Assembly: GCF_030445035.2 (NCBI RefSeq)
Contig: NC_080698.1
Span: forward strand, 24,273,294 to 24,337,293
Reading direction: 5' to 3'
DNA: 64,000 nucleotides
Source of the DNA: Dasypus novemcinctus
Taxonomy: Eukaryota > Chordata > Mammalia > Cingulata > Dasypodidae
Numbering within the stretch: the stretch's first letter is position 1; each line of letters begins with the position of its first letter. Positions 46,996-59,195 of the stretch are shown here, piece after piece. The notes below the pieces were generated by a model. The model searched no databases. It saw only the letters and a program-made list of their open reading frames with translations, and had not been told where the DNA came from. Position numbers and translations under genes: made by a program.

Positions 46996-47816
46996 TTAAA
47001 ATTGCTTTTTTAGAAGAGTATAATTTGAGGTGTGATGGGGAGAGTAGGGGAGAGGGTGAAGCAAAGTCACGGTATGCGTAAGGAACCACAGGCATGTCAC
47101 TCACTCACCATTGTAGACATGAGGAATTCCTAAAAGTAACTCATATTTTAAGTTATTTCCTATGGACTGACCACACAAAACGATATTACCTCTAAAGGTA
47201 TCTTCCACTTTTGAATATTACAGCTTTAAGGGGGGAAATGTACTTTATTTATGAGTTCTTGCCTCCAGAAGGACTCATGGGCACAGTAGATTTAAAGTCT
47301 AAGTCTCATAAAAGTAAAAGTCAAGCTTTAAGGGGAAATCTCTAGCCAATTTCAAGGACTTCCAGGCAAAACTCCCAAATTCTTAAGCTCTCCTTAAATG
47401 GGGTCAGGGTACTTTTTAGTATCTTTTGGGTCAAAACAGATATTCAGGGCATAGCACTGACTCTCGTGATTGGTTCCATTTATTCCCTGATAATATATGG
47501 CCAGCCAATCTCTTAAATCATCATTTGGAAATGGTGAAAAATATTGAGTTTACCACATTTCTCAGACTCTGTAATACTAAGTTGCTACAGTGCTCCAATC
47601 CATTGAGCTCTGATTGTTTCCTTCTGATATTGCTACTTCAGAACTTTCCTAGTGGGCCCTTGATTTGCTTTTCCTCTTTTTCTTAAAAAATTTTTTTTAC
47701 CACATCCTTTCTTTTCTCCAATATGTACAAGGCTCTGGATTTATAACTGTGTGTATATTTATGAGTAATGGAGTGTGGGGGACCAGAATCAGGATTGGTA
47801 CTGACATAAGGGCCTC
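46996..47816. other. Unassigned intronic sequence
   Basis: No feature was recognised. Confidence 0.4.
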
Positions 47817-47830
47817 AAAGGACTTAAACT

Positions 47831-48033
47831 GGAGAGTGGATTTTGCTCAAGTGGATGAGCACCTGCTTCTCATGTATGAAGTCCTGGGTTTGATCCCCAG
47901 CACCTCCTAAAAACAAAGCCAAACGAAAAAACAACTTTCACTGGGGAGCAGATGGCCCTCATTTATTGAGCGCCTGCTTCCCATGTATGAGGTCCTGGCT
48001 TTGATCCCTGGTATCTCCTAAAAACAAAACAAA
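47831..48033 (+). mobile_element. Dimeric short tRNA-like SINE
   Basis: Two tandem units each carry a pol III-type head. Unit 1 reads GGAGAGTGGATTTTGCTCAA ... GGTTTGATCCC ... GCACCTCCTAAAAACAAAG. Unit 2 reads GGGGAGCAGATGGCCCTCAT ... GCTTTGATCCC ... ATCTCCTAAAAACAAAAC. One 14-bp duplication AAAGGACTTAAACT flanks the pair (47,817-47,830 and 48,034-48,047), and none lies between the units, so they inserted together. Confidence 0.92.
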
Positions 48034-48047
48034 AAAGGACTTAAACT

Positions 48048-48475
48048 ACCCAAGATGATATTTGTTTGGCTTACATAATCCTCTAACACAAAACTGCAGG
48101 TCTAGGTCCTGCCCCTGGGGAATTACCTGCTTTGTCAAATTGCTGCCTCCTCTGATTCTGTTTCTTTGACATCCACCCGCAGTTTTGCTATTACCATTTC
48201 TACTATAAACCCAGGACTTCACATTTCTACCTGCCTTTCCTTTCTTCCTCTCTGTCTTTCCAAAGGAAGCCAGCCAGAGATGGCAATGTGTCTAACATGA
48301 ATATAGGTCTCCTTGATTTAAATGGAGACTCTAGCATTTATATACTCTTCATTCCTGAATCTAAATTCCGAGCTGTTTCCCAAGTAAACATCATACTGCT
48401 TACTTGACATCCATGTTGTTGATAACAAAGCATTTCACTATAGTATCAATTAATAATAGTTACCATTTTCAACTC
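48048..48475. other. Unassigned intronic sequence
   Basis: No feature was recognised. Confidence 0.4.
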
Positions 48476-48477
48476 CT

Positions 48478-48705
48478 AATGAGAGAAGTAACGATTGCTG
48501 CCTTTGTCAAGCACTTTTCAGATGAAGCACTGTATTAAAATGCTTTCCATACATTGTGTTGAATCTCTATGGCTCTAACATCCCCATCTCACTACAAGGG
48601 TTAGAGATGTTAACTCACTTATCTAGGACAAAACTGTAGGAAGTGGCAAAGACAAGATTTGAATGGCCTCACTTCAACCTGCATTCTCTTAAATGCTACA
48701 CTCTT
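48478..48705 (-). mobile_element. MIR, antisense
   Basis: GCTTTCCATACATTGTGTTG, AACTCACTTATCTAGGACAA and GTGGCAAAGACAAGATTTGA are the complement of MIR. Confidence 0.75.
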
Positions 48706-49384
48706 CTTTCACCAATATTGTAGGCACTGTCATATCTTATCCCTTATCCTCAAAGAAACTTTAAAAGGCCAGTGTTATCCTTTTTTCAGTGTTTATCTCA
48801 TCTAATAAATACATAGTTGAGGCTTTTTCTGAAAAATGCCAAAGAATGTTTGTATTTAGAGATGAGTTGAGTAGTCATCTGCTATCATCCAATATTCAGC
48901 TTTCTGTTAGTTATTAATTAACCGAGGTAGAGAGGTTCCAATTAAAAAACAGCATCTTTTCATTTAAAATATATAGAATAAGAGTTTTATTGTAAAGCCA
49001 GTTATTTCATTTAATATCATTTTATGATTTTTCACTTTTTTGTTAAAAAACACAGCTCTTTTTTTCCCCTAAGTATAAACAAGCCAGGGAATTCTAACAT
49101 AAAATTTATTTAAATCATGAGTAGCAATCTTCCGTTGAGGGTCTGATGGAATTTCAAAGCTCCCTTAATGCAGGTTTAATTATAACTTTCTAGCCTCTTA
49201 ATTAGTGACAAAAATCATATGCAATTGGAGTATGAATCAATAAATATACTTCTTGGAAAAGAGCGACTCCCCTGTGTGCTAATGGAGCCATCACTTACTG
49301 CTTTTCTGGGATTATTAAGCTAACTGATGCTTGGTTCCAAAATTACAGAAAAGAGGAAAGAAGTGTCTGGAATATTTCTTATGG
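48706..49384. other. Unassigned intronic sequence
   Basis: No feature was recognised; AT-rich. Confidence 0.4.
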
Positions 49385-49565
49385 AATTGAATCCAGATTT
49401 TATCCTTTACTACTTTGGTGACCTTGAGCAACCTCACCAGACTTCAACTTTCTCATCCATAAAATGGAGTTGACGACAGTTCCTAGTCATATGATTGCTG
49501 TAATGTTTAAACGAGATAATCCGTGTAAAGTACCTTGTACAGTACCTGGGCTCAGGATATGATTT
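49385..49565 (+). mobile_element. MIR SINE
   Basis: TTTGGTGACCTTGAGCAACC, TCTCATCCATAAAATGGAGT and TAAAGTACCTTGTACAGTAC match MIR in order. Confidence 0.9.
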
Positions 49566-50369
49566 TAAAAGTGAGGATAAGGATCTTGTTGACGTAGCAG
49601 GTGATTCGGGTGGTAATGAAAAAGGACAAAGTGAAAACCCATCAAGGAATAATTTAGAAAATTAAGGCTAACTTCTTTCAAGTTAGAGTTGTGGTGAAAT
49701 GGTGAAGTAGACAATCTATATTTGTACTTGCTCAAACTTCTTTTCAGCCCTCTATCTCTACCCCCTATTGTGGAGGGTTGTCATACTGCCAGGGTTGTTT
49801 TTACCGTAGATGAGTGACTCTCCAACTAGTTGTTTCTTGGAGTATTCGTATTTCAATAAACGTCCTAGAGAGAGCAATGCTGAACCTAAAGGAGAAAGTC
49901 TAATGGAAGAAATGCACACTCTTGATCCTCAGGATTTTTTGTTGAGTGAGAAAAGAATTTTCCTGCCTTTCTCAAATCACAATTTAGAGACAATTGCTAA
50001 CTCTTGAAAGGGTTACAGTTCTTCAGGGTGTAGGTTATGGTTCTCAGAGGGTCAATTGCAAGCATGCATTTACCTCATCCTAACACCCAGGGGCCCCTAG
50101 GAGTCTCCCCGCTAGGGATACAGAAAGAACACTGGACTCATGGCCAAGGATAGGCAACATCCTTGGTTCTTTGTCCCCCAGAGAATTCATCTCTCTCTCT
50201 CTCTCTCTCTGTGACTGAGGTATATGGGGTACAAAGAGAATCATATGTCAGTAGAAAAATAGTACTAGAATGTCTCTAAGGAATGTTTACACAGAACCAT
50301 GATGTTCCTTCAAGTCTTCATCTTCTGCAGGCATGTATTAGGTCTTGCCAGTATTTGTCACCATTCTAT
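49566..50369. other. Unassigned sequence with a (CT)n run
   Basis: A CT dinucleotide run of about 20 bp lies at 50,190-50,209. Nothing else was recognised. Confidence 0.45.
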
Positions 50370-50550
50370 GAACTTTGCTTTCCTTTGAGAATGTCAGTTT
50401 CTTCACCTGAAAATTGAAGATAATAGCCCTTGCCTACCTTTCCTAGTGTTGGAAATTTTAAGGGAGACCAAATATGTAAAAGCACTTGTAAACTACTCAG
50501 TGTCCTACAAAAGAAAAAACTAATTGTGATCATGATGATGGTCTAGGTGA
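50370..50550 (+). mobile_element. MIR SINE
   Basis: GTCAGTTTCTTCACCTGAAA, AGATAATAGCCCTTGCCTAC and AAAAGCACTTGTAAACTACT match the MIR core and tail. Confidence 0.8.
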
Positions 50551-50769
50551 CTCAGGAAACATAGGTGTTTCTCTTGTCTAGAAGAGGGTAGAGTGAGGCA
50601 TGCAGTAAGTATGCCTCAGCTCCTCAAGGGGCTGAATCCTCCTTCTCAGTAACTCCCCACTCTCTAGTCTCAGCCCCATTATCTTTGGCCTCTTTAGAAC
50701 CTATGACAAAGAAGGTTCTCTCCAGCATAATGTAATGAATCTTTACCCCTTCTAACTCTCATACTGAAA

Positions 50770-51175
50770 GCCACTTTCTTACTCTTTACATGTTTCACAT
50801 TTCCTTGGATGCTCTTGGGGCCTTGGGTAGTTTCTTCCTGGGTAGATGGACCTTTGCATAGGCTGCTTCCTCTGCTTAGAATAGTCTCCGTCCATCCTTT
50901 CCCCTAGCCCTGTTTAACTGGCTAATTCCTCTTCTCCCTTCAGGTGTCAGCTTAGATGCCATTTCTTCTGGGAGGATGTCCCTGAATAGGGAGGTCCCAC
51001 TCAATGTGGTCAGCCTCCTGGTGGCCTCTAGAACATAGCCCGTAATGCCTTATTCACATGCTAGCTCTTCGACCAGACTTAAAGCTCCATTAGGACAGGG
51101 ATCTTGTCTTGTTCATTGGCATTTTAGCATCTAACACAGTAGTTAGCATCTAGTAAGGGCCAGCGCTAGGCGTTC
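50770..51175 (+). mobile_element. L2 element, long 3' portion
   Basis: CTGCTTCCTCTGCTTAGAAT, CTTCAGGTGTCAGCTTAGAT, TCTTCTGGGAGGATGTCCCT, AAAGCTCCATTAGGACAGGG and AGTAGTTAGCATCTAGTAAG follow the L2 3' coding region and UTR. This is the longest L2 remnant in the window. Confidence 0.88.
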
Positions 51176-52229
51176 ACAAGTCCCCCAAACAGCCAGGCAA
51201 AAGGTGCTTAGTGAGTATTTGGAAGTGAGGGGAAAAGGGTGGAAGGGAAGAGAATGAAGAATGAAACGAATCCTAGAGAATGCATTAGATGTGGTGTAAA
51301 TTCCCCTTTCTGGTCCCCATTGAGAAGAGGTGTTATAAGGACTCCCTAAGAGACAATTGGTTACTCATTAGTCTTGGCTGTTGGCAGAGAAACTCACATG
51401 GGCTACCTCAAGTGTCAAAGAAGAGGACTCTTGTAGGGTTGCCAACAGCACAATAAAGAAGGTAAACTCTTACAGGAATAAAAGTGTAAGGACCGAAACA
51501 GATCCAGGCCACATGTCTTGGGGTTCAAGGCAGTGCTTAGAACTGCCTTAGCAAGAAGGCCACCGTTACTTTGTCTTGACCGTTGTTTTCCCTGCTTCTT
51601 TGTATGCTCTTCTGCTTCCCATGTGGCTTATTCCTTCCATGATTCTATTCTGACATCCTAAGAAAGAATGTGTTGGTTCACCTAAGAATTGTTTTAGTGT
51701 GGACACAACTATCAACCCTGTTATGTATCCATAGCCAAGTTATGGGACTGGCTGACCATGGATCAAATGCCCACTGCCAGTCCTATCACTTATGGCCTAA
51801 AGTAAAAGGTTCTTGAGATTCAAAACATGCCCCCTACTCTACTAATTCAGCTGGAGCTGTGGGAAGGAGAATCCTTAAAGTCACAGGCATGCCAGTACCA
51901 TGCTAGGTAAACATATTTGGTGTAATAAAAATGATTTTTTCACCAGCACTTCTTTGATTAAGGAAAAACTAGTAATTGTCTCAAAGAGAAAATATTGTAC
52001 TTTTGAGCTTTTAGGATCAGAATTTCTGGAATTTTCTCTGATTTGGTGATCATTTGATGGATTTTCACTGATAACTTTAGCTTAGGGTGTGCAGCATTGG
52101 CTCTGCAGTGCATGGCACTCTACTCACATGCACCTTCTTTGCCCATCAGCAGAAAAGTCTCTTCCTGAAGAATGGTGGGATTTTGCCGAATAAGACAGGC
52201 CACTTGAGAATAAAAATATATTGCCTCAA
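51176..52229. other. Unassigned intronic sequence
   Basis: No feature was recognised. Confidence 0.4.
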
Positions 52230-52511
52230 AACTGAATGTTTATTATTTGACTCAATTTATATTAACTCTAAATATGAATAGATTCATAGAGATGGAATTG
52301 GATTAGTAGATAGATATAGCAGGGGAGGAATAGAAGGATGAGAGGTGACTGCTGAGGGATAGGGGGCTTTTCTTTTTGGAGTGATATGTGCTCTAATATT
52401 GATTACGGTGATGAATCAGAACTCTGCGATTATACCAAAAGCCACTGAATGTACAGTTTAGATAGATTGCATGTATGTGAATATATTTCAGTAAAATTGC
52501 TTTTAAAAAGT
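52230..52511 (+). mobile_element. L1M-type 3' end
   Basis: It is parallel to the tail at 4,680-4,998 (shared TGAGAGGTGACTGCT and ACCAAAAGCCA blocks) and ends GAATATATTTCAGTAAAATT. Confidence 0.8.
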
Positions 52512-53040
52512 CAAACTCACTCCAGGAACTGCCAAAGTGGATACAACCCCAGGTACTGGTTCTCTTTGAGGTCTACAGAGACCCACAGGGATCTGGTCAT
52601 GGCAGATGGCTCTGGAGCTCAGTACCATGTCAGTGGGCCCTACTTTGGAATTTGGGTCCCTGAGTGTGATGGAGATGGACTCAGATATGACCTTTCTATA
52701 CATGCCTCTTCTGTCACTTTTAATGAACTTTTGGTTGGTGCTAGCGTTGATGTATACCCAGGAGACTTGAATCTCTGGACTACTCATGTGCCAGCTGGGC
52801 CCTGAGCCTCAGCAGAGTTGCTCTCTGGTTCATTGGACTTGTGCAGATCAGCTAACAGGGAGGTGAAGATAGTCAGTCACCACACCAGGGAACTGAGAGT
52901 GCCTATAACTGCAAGCAGGAGAGTTGCATCCATCATCTATGTGGAATCTAAGCCCCCTCTCGATACAGAGATGGAGTGAACATCACTATCCCAGGGCCCA
53001 CAGAATGGAGGAATAAAATATGGATTAGAGTGGGGAAAAA
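52512..53040 (+). mobile_element. Xenarthran-type L1 3' UTR fragment
   Basis: It is homologous, in the opposite orientation, to the L1 3' UTR at the left end of the window (shared GATACAACCCCAGGTA and GACTTGAATCTCTGGACT). It ends CACAGAATGGAGGAATAAAA shortly before the join with unassigned sequence. The overlapping frame of 118 codons is a chance frame. Confidence 0.75.
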
Positions 53041-53250
53041 AACCATTTTACGGTAGTTCAGATTTTTTTCTATGCAGATTTATAAAATTGAATTTTACTA
53101 TATATTATATTTGTTTTAATAACTGTATTGTTGAACATAATTCCCTGTTTATATTTCTACGTCATATTTTTAAGTGGCTATCCAATGTATGGATGTTTAT
53201 TTAAGATCTGATTTATTTTGAAAAAAAAAATTCTCTGAAAAAAAACTATA

Positions 53251-53660
53251 GGCGTTGGACTTGGCCCAGTGATTAGGGCATCCGTCTACCACATGGGAGG
53301 TCCGCTGTTCAAACCGCAGGCCTCCTTGACCCGTGCGGAGCTGGCCCATGCGCAGTGCTGATGCGCGCAAGGAGTGCCGAGCCAGGCAGGGGTGTCCCCC
53401 GTGTAGGGGAGCCCCACACGCAAGGAGTGCGCCCCGTAAGGAGAGCTGCCCAGCGTGAAAGAAAGTGCAGCCTGCCCAGGAATGGCGCCGCACACACGAA
53501 GAGGTGACACAACAAGATGACACAATGAAAAGAAACACAGATTCCCAGTGCTGCTAATAAGGACAGAAGCGGTCACAGAAGAGCACACAGTGAATGGACA
53601 GAGAGAGCAGACAACTGGGGGGCGGGGGAAGAGGAGAGAAATAAATAAATAAATCTTTAA
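53251..53660 (+). mobile_element. DAS-type SINE
   Basis: The head GGCGTTGGACTTGGCCCAGT and B-box-like GTTCAAACCG precede a full body and a tail AAATAAATAAATAAATCTTT. It is closely related to the copy at 34,676. Flanking duplication is unclear (AAAACTA may be present on both sides). Open frames on the minus strand are chance frames. Confidence 0.92.
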
Positions 53661-54009
53661 AAAATATATAGAAAACTACCTTTAGAAAAAAAATTATTTC
53701 AGTATCTCTGGGGATATTAAAAACACTATTTCAAAAAAAAGTCAAACTCATCTGACTAAAAAAACTGAATGCACTTCACCCTTGTTCATATATTGGTAGG
53801 CTAATTCAGCTCTGATTTTTAATGTTAGAAGAACTAAATTACTAGGTTTATTATGTTTTGTGTTTTTTAATTGTTAAAGATGATATCCACAAATACAATC
53901 ATGCATTCATAAAATTTCTAACACAGTAGAAAAATGAGATTTGCTCAATACTGTTGTAGTTCTCTATTTTTAATTCTGTCTCCTCTTTTGGTAGGACATT
54001 GCGAGATCA
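53661..54009. other. Unassigned intronic sequence
   Basis: AT-rich; no feature was recognised. Confidence 0.4.
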
Positions 54010-54285
54010 TCTTAAGTATATACAAGTAGTATTAATACTAATACTTAGAGACAACCTTTTCACTAAGAGCTATACGTAGATTGTTTCATTTAATATCACA
54101 ATTACCTTGTGAAAGACTAAACAGTCTGTTTTTTTGTAGGTATGGAAATTGTAGCCTGTGAGGTCAAACTATTTGGTTTAGGTCACATAGCTAGTATGTG
54201 AGAGAGCCATGATTTGAACTCAGGCAATTAGATGCTAGACTCCATGCACTTATCATTTCTCTGCAATGCCTCTTGTTAATATTGA
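54010..54285 (-). mobile_element. MIR, antisense
   Basis: TTGTTTCATTTAATATCACA, AGGTCACATAGCTAGTATGT and GATTTGAACTCAGGCAATTA are the complement of MIR. Confidence 0.9.
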
Positions 54286-55154
54286 TTACTCCTTACCCTT
54301 ATAGGTCTTGGAGTTAAATGGCTTCTCCAGTGAAAACTGCAGAGACAATATATAATTTCTTCTTAAAATCATGTCTTCTCATTCCTAATTCAGTTCTCTT
54401 TCTACTATTTCATGCTGCTGAAGCACAAAGCAAAATTTAAATGCCCCCATAACAGTAGCGATGTCAGATCCTTCTCAGGGATCCTCTTAATACTCTTACA
54501 ATTCCTTGAGATAATTTTACTGATCTATGTCTCTTTTCTAACAAAATTTTCATTCACTGGTCCATGTGTAAAGAAATGCAAGTCTAGGAACGTGCTTTTG
54601 AAAACATACCTATAAATAGATCTGTAGAGTTCAGGAAGGATCTGGATATTTAACAAGATTATAAACACTAAAATTCCTTTTAGATGCCTGGTAAATTACT
54701 TAAGACAGACAGGTCCTATCATGGATGCAGGAGAAGCAAATAAATTTTGTCTGCTCACTGTGTGTGTGTGTGTGTAGTATGTGTATGTAGCTGTTCTTTG
54801 ATTTTTTTTTTTTAATTTTGAAGGATTAATGTGCCAAATAAGTAGACACATCCCCTGTGGTTTTAACAGGAAGGACTCATACAACCATCTGGTCTACTGT
54901 GAGACTGCCTGCCTGTGCTTTCATGCCCTGACTTCACCTGATAGTTTTGCTTGCACTTGACAGTTGGTTTTCCCCCTTCCCCCCCACACACAAATTCTTC
55001 TTGAAATTGGAATCCAGAAGAATTGAGAAAGTAGAGACTTAGATTGGAATAAGGAATTTTATCAGGAAATTATTAGGCATAAACCCATGCTCTGAAAGAA
55101 GATTGTAGATCCTGGGAGATGTTTAAACTAGAAAAGAGGTTAAACTGGATGAGT
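54286..55154. other. Unassigned sequence with a short (TG)n run
   Basis: A TG run lies at about 54,760-54,775. Nothing else was recognised. Confidence 0.45.
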
Positions 55155-55445
55155 AGGGATTAGGACTGTAATTTAGAGCATGTTGACTGTGGAGTCATAC
55201 ATACTTGCGCTAACTGCTGACCTTGGAAATGTTCTTGAACAAATCAACCTCACTGAATCTCAAATTCCTCAGTGATTTTATCTATATCAAAGATGTGTTC
55301 AAATGATAAAAATGAATTAATGATTGAGAAACCTTGGAGAAATCCCTTTATCTCTCTGGCTCTCAGTTTCTTAAAACATAAAATGGAGATAATGTTATCT
55401 TCAACACAGAGTTGTGGAATAAAATGAGCTAAAGTACATTCTGGA
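55155..55445 (+). mobile_element. Two MIR fragments
   Basis: Fragment 1 has GTTGACTGTGGAGTCATACA and ACTGAATCTCAAATTCCTCA. Fragment 2 has CTCTCTGGCTCTCAGTTTCT and AAAATGGAGATAATGTTATC. Both are on the + strand. Confidence 0.75.
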
Positions 55446-55984
55446 GCCTTCTGGATTTCCCACCAGAAGGCTCAGTTAAATGTTGATGGTCTTGAATCTA
55501 GAAAACTGAATCTCAATTATCTGAGGAATCTTTCCTATAAATACAAAACCTGATGTGCTACCTTTAATATTCATCTGTAGCTGAAGACTATTTTCAGTTG
55601 TTTGGGAAAAGAAACTAGATATATTTTCATGTTTCATAATATCTACTAGAGTTTATTTAAGAACTTTGTCAGTCTCACTATTTATGAAGCAGATAAAGTT
55701 GAAGAATGATTATTATGCAATCACTACAATCATCCAGGATATTTATTTGAAATTTACTTGAAAGACATGTGCTTTGTTCGTTAACTTAAAAAACTGAATA
55801 CTTGTGAAATTGTTAGTGACATTGAACTCTACCTATTTTGAGGAAAAGGCTATGTTTACCAGCAACAGTAGGAAAATTCAAAATGTTAACATTGCAGTTT
55901 TTCTATTTAAAATATTTTTTTAGATCACTGGCTGCTCTTTGTAAAACATTTTGCATTATTCACTATATTCCCACCATTTGATAA
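55446..55984. other. Unassigned intronic sequence
   Basis: No feature was recognised. Confidence 0.4.
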
Positions 55985-56170
55985 TAGAATGTTTGCGTTT
56001 GACTGTCAGCTCTACTGCTACCAACAAGCTGTGTGATCTTGAGCATATTACTTAGCCTCTCTCAGTCTTTCACATTTATAAAGTGGGGATGATAACTAGC
56101 ACACAGAACTATTGTTTTCCTTAAATGAAACATTTGCAAAGAGTGATGGCACAGAGAGAGTATTTATTAT
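55985..56170 (+). mobile_element. MIR SINE
   Basis: AAGCTGTGTGATCTTGAGCA, TTAGCCTCTCTCAGTCTTTC and ATAAAGTGGGGATGATAACT match MIR. Confidence 0.9.
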
Positions 56171-56261
56171 ACACTTATTTCCTTTTTGTCCCCCCCCAAC
56201 AGTTTTTACTTTAAGTGTATCAAAAAATTAATTGGAAAACACAAGATTTTTTTCTCTAGAT

Positions 56262-56336
56262 GTTCTCTTCCTCTATTTTCTCTCTCTCCTATCTCTCCTT
56301 CCTTCCTTCCCTCTTCTTATTCTCTCTCTCTCTCTG
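56262..56336. repeat. CT-rich low-complexity tract
   Basis: A pyrimidine-rich tract (for example TCCTTCCTTCCTTCCCTCTT, then TCTCTCTCTCTC). Confidence 0.9.
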
Positions 56337-56724
56337 AAAATCACACACACAAGTGCAGAGACACATGCATTCTTTGTCCTAAAGGTCATAAAGAGCAAGT
56401 CCACATACCCCAAATGAATTTGGGCATATTTAGGCAGGTCTTGTTGGCAAGGAGAGAATAGCTAGACTGAAGTGCCAAGTCCTAGATCAACGTCCCGGTC
56501 TGCCGGTAGGATTTGGCGAGGTGACCACAGATTTGTGAAGCTGTTTTCTAGGGAGACTAAAGTACTTTTATATTTTAGAAAAGACGAAACGCCCATAAAT
56601 CGCGCATGTTTACTATAGTGGCTGTAATTTAGTAAGAGTTTGCCTGTTTTAATTTAGTAAGAGTTTGTTGGTGCTACCTACATTATATGCATGGTGTCAT
56701 TCAAACTTTACCATGACCCTTGGG

Positions 56725-56835
56725 AGCTGCGTTTGCCCAAAGTTACACAGCTGGTAAGTGAGAAGGGTATGAATTTCAAACCACATCTGTCTGACCCAAA
56801 ATCTCTGGTCTCAGTCTCTCCGACCTCCTTTCTTT
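56725..56835 (-). mobile_element. MIR, antisense
   Basis: TGCCCAAAGTTACACAGCTG and GGTATGAATTTCAAACCACA are the complement of MIR. Confidence 0.8.
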
Positions 56836-56929
56836 CCAGGCCATGCTGACAAACATAGCGAGTATGTTTGTATTTGGGTGTGGGGTTTTTGGTCACGCTA
56901 TTTAGTGCCATTTTTGTGTGTAAGTAATG

Positions 56930-57560
56930 TCTGCTTATTGTAAGAAAATGACAATAAAATAAGCAAAAATTAGTAAAAATTACCCAATGTCCTTTTACCA
57001 AGAGGTAACTAGCATTGATATTTTGTAAAATATACTTTCAGACATTTGTATGTGCATGAATCTTTTTTCTTGCAAAAATGGGTTTTTAGAATATAAGCTA
57101 TTTTTTCACCTGTGTGACTTGTAATAAATTGTGAATGTATTTCCATGCCACTAAAACCAACTTTCTCTGTAATTTCAATGGCTGCATATTATTATACTAT
57201 ACATCTGTTCTGTAAATTATTTGCCTCTCCCTCTAATTTGGGTAGTTTTCAAATATATATTACAGTATTAAAAAAAAAAAACCTGTAAGGAACTCCTCCT
57301 AAAAGATAATGGTGACTCCACCACTATAATTACTTAGATAAGTTTCTAGAAGCAGAATCGCTGACTCAAAAGTTTATACCTTTTTAAGATATTTGAAACA
57401 ATTGCCAAATTACCCTCCAAAGAGGTGGTATTGGTGTGGATGCTACCAGTTGAATGTTTTTCCAAATTAATATGTGGGAATGAAACCTTGACTGAATTTG
57501 TACTTCTTTAATTTTGTAATGAGATTCCACTATTTTCCTAAGATTGTTGATATTCTTATT
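56930..57560 (-). mobile_element. L1M 3' region, antisense
   Basis: AGAGGTAACTAGCATTGATA, CAATGGCTGCATATTATTAT, GTTTCTAGAAGCAGAATCGC and GCCAAATTACCCTCCAAAGA are the complement of an ancient L1M 3' end and ORF2 C-terminus. A poly-A run is embedded at about 57,270. Confidence 0.85.
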
Positions 57561-58339
57561 TTAATTTGGAAATGTTTTAATGAACAGAATGAATTCATAA
57601 AGACATGGCTGCCAAACTCCTAATGCTGTTCACATGGACCTTTTATGTAAGCTACTGCCTTGATCTTTCTAGGTTATGTACTGCTTCACCATTTGGAAAT
57701 TATTTAGATTGCTCTTCTCTAACTTGGGTAGAGAGGCAAATACTAAGTATTCTTTCTTCTGAATCATTGTATAAGAATAGACTTAGGTAAATTTTAAAAT
57801 GCCCAAGGTAATTATTGTTTTAAGTCTTTATTAAATCATAATCATTTTCCCATTCTGTTTGTCTTTTATTTCTAACATTATATATTAAATTTATTTATCA
57901 CAGATATCTTATTTTACTTTAAATAATACTCATATGTCTTGGTCCATATTCAGTGCCTTCCTGTAAAGTGAAGCTCATGTGTATATGTATGTAGAGACTT
58001 ACGTATACAAATGTATACCTACTTCCAGAATGGACTTGAGACATTTGGAACTTTAATATTTCTTTTGAGGCATATCTGGCTTTTGATTATAGAACACTCT
58101 TATCTGTGATATAAAATGAGCAGCTGCCTGGTGCCAAGGGCATCTGTTCTCTTTCTTGGATCGCGTTCCTGACCATGCTTGCTCTTAAGAGAGATAACAT
58201 GAATGCACTCTGCCTCTGCCTTACAAATTGCTATTTCGGGCTACATTTGCCTCTCTCTGAATTAAAATAGGAGTTGTTAACAGTCATTATAGAGTTACTG
58301 TACTGTGGGCCTTTGCTAAGTGTGTTCTTCATGTGATGC
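57561..58339. other. Unassigned intronic sequence
   Basis: No feature was recognised; AT-rich. Confidence 0.4.
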
Positions 58340-58515
58340 CATTTAATTCTAACGACTCTTTTAGAATGTATGCATCATATTTTTCTCCCTTTTAGGCAAG
58401 TAATCTGAGAAGGAATCTTAGAAAAATAAGGAATGTTTAAGTTTGTCCAGTTGATAATGGCAACCTTGAGATTTGAACTCAGGTCTACTGGGCTTTCAGG
58501 AGATCCCATGTGCCT
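58340..58515 (-). mobile_element. MIR-like fragment, antisense
   Basis: ATGCCATTTAATTCTAACGA and GAGATTTGAACTCAGGTCTA resemble the complement of MIR; the middle is diverged. Confidence 0.6.
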
Positions 58516-59099
58516 AACCCTAGCAGTTGTTAAGAAAAAAATTGATTCACTGCCAGGGACCTGATCCCTATGTGACAAATCCCCCTAGCCAACCGGCCTG
58601 CTATCCATGGCTCTGAGTGTAACCAAGGCTGGTCCTGAGGGACACAGCGTAACCATTCAGTCAGACAACTGGTACCTGTCAGGGCAAAATCAACCAAGGT
58701 GGTGGTTTGGCCAAATCTATATTATTTGTTTCAACTATCTGACAAATTCTGTCACAATGATCTGCAAGCAGAGCAAAATTCTCAAGGTCTCTCTGCAGTT
58801 TTTCTTTAAAAATTTTTTATTATGAGTACATTTGAAAAAAAAGCAGTCAAAGCATAGTTTTGATTTTATTTGATCATATTTTATTTGAATAAATCAGAAC
58901 CACAGTTGCCTCTGCAAACTATGGAAAGTTCTTAGGGCCATGGGATTGGATGTTCTCTGCTTTTTCTGTTTCAGTGAATTCTCTTGCATCCTTCACCTAC
59001 CCCTCCCCATCTATACTTCTGAAAATGCAAAATTCTTGAGTTTGTGAAATTCTCCTTGCATTGTCTTGTTTTGGGAGACATTCCGCTTCCTCCCTGTAT
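58516..59099. other. Unassigned intronic sequence
   Basis: No feature was recognised. Confidence 0.4.
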
Positions 59100-59195
59100 T
59101 GGTTACCCTGTTTTTGAAGACAACGCATAACAGGCCCAAGGCCACTGAGTGAGGAAACATTGGAACTAGAATGCAAACCCAGGTCTGCTGGGGGC
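59100..59195 (-). mobile_element. MIR fragment, antisense
   Basis: AGGCCCAAGGCCACTGAGTG and ATGCAAACCCAGGTCTGCTG are the complement of the MIR head and core. Confidence 0.7.

Noticed and set aside
52449..52805. 118-codon + strand frame
   Set aside because: It lies across an L1M tail and the L1 3' UTR, and is not preserved in the related copy at the left edge.
53197..53588. Frames of 68-113 codons on minus strand
   Set aside because: These are chance frames in the SINE at 53,251.
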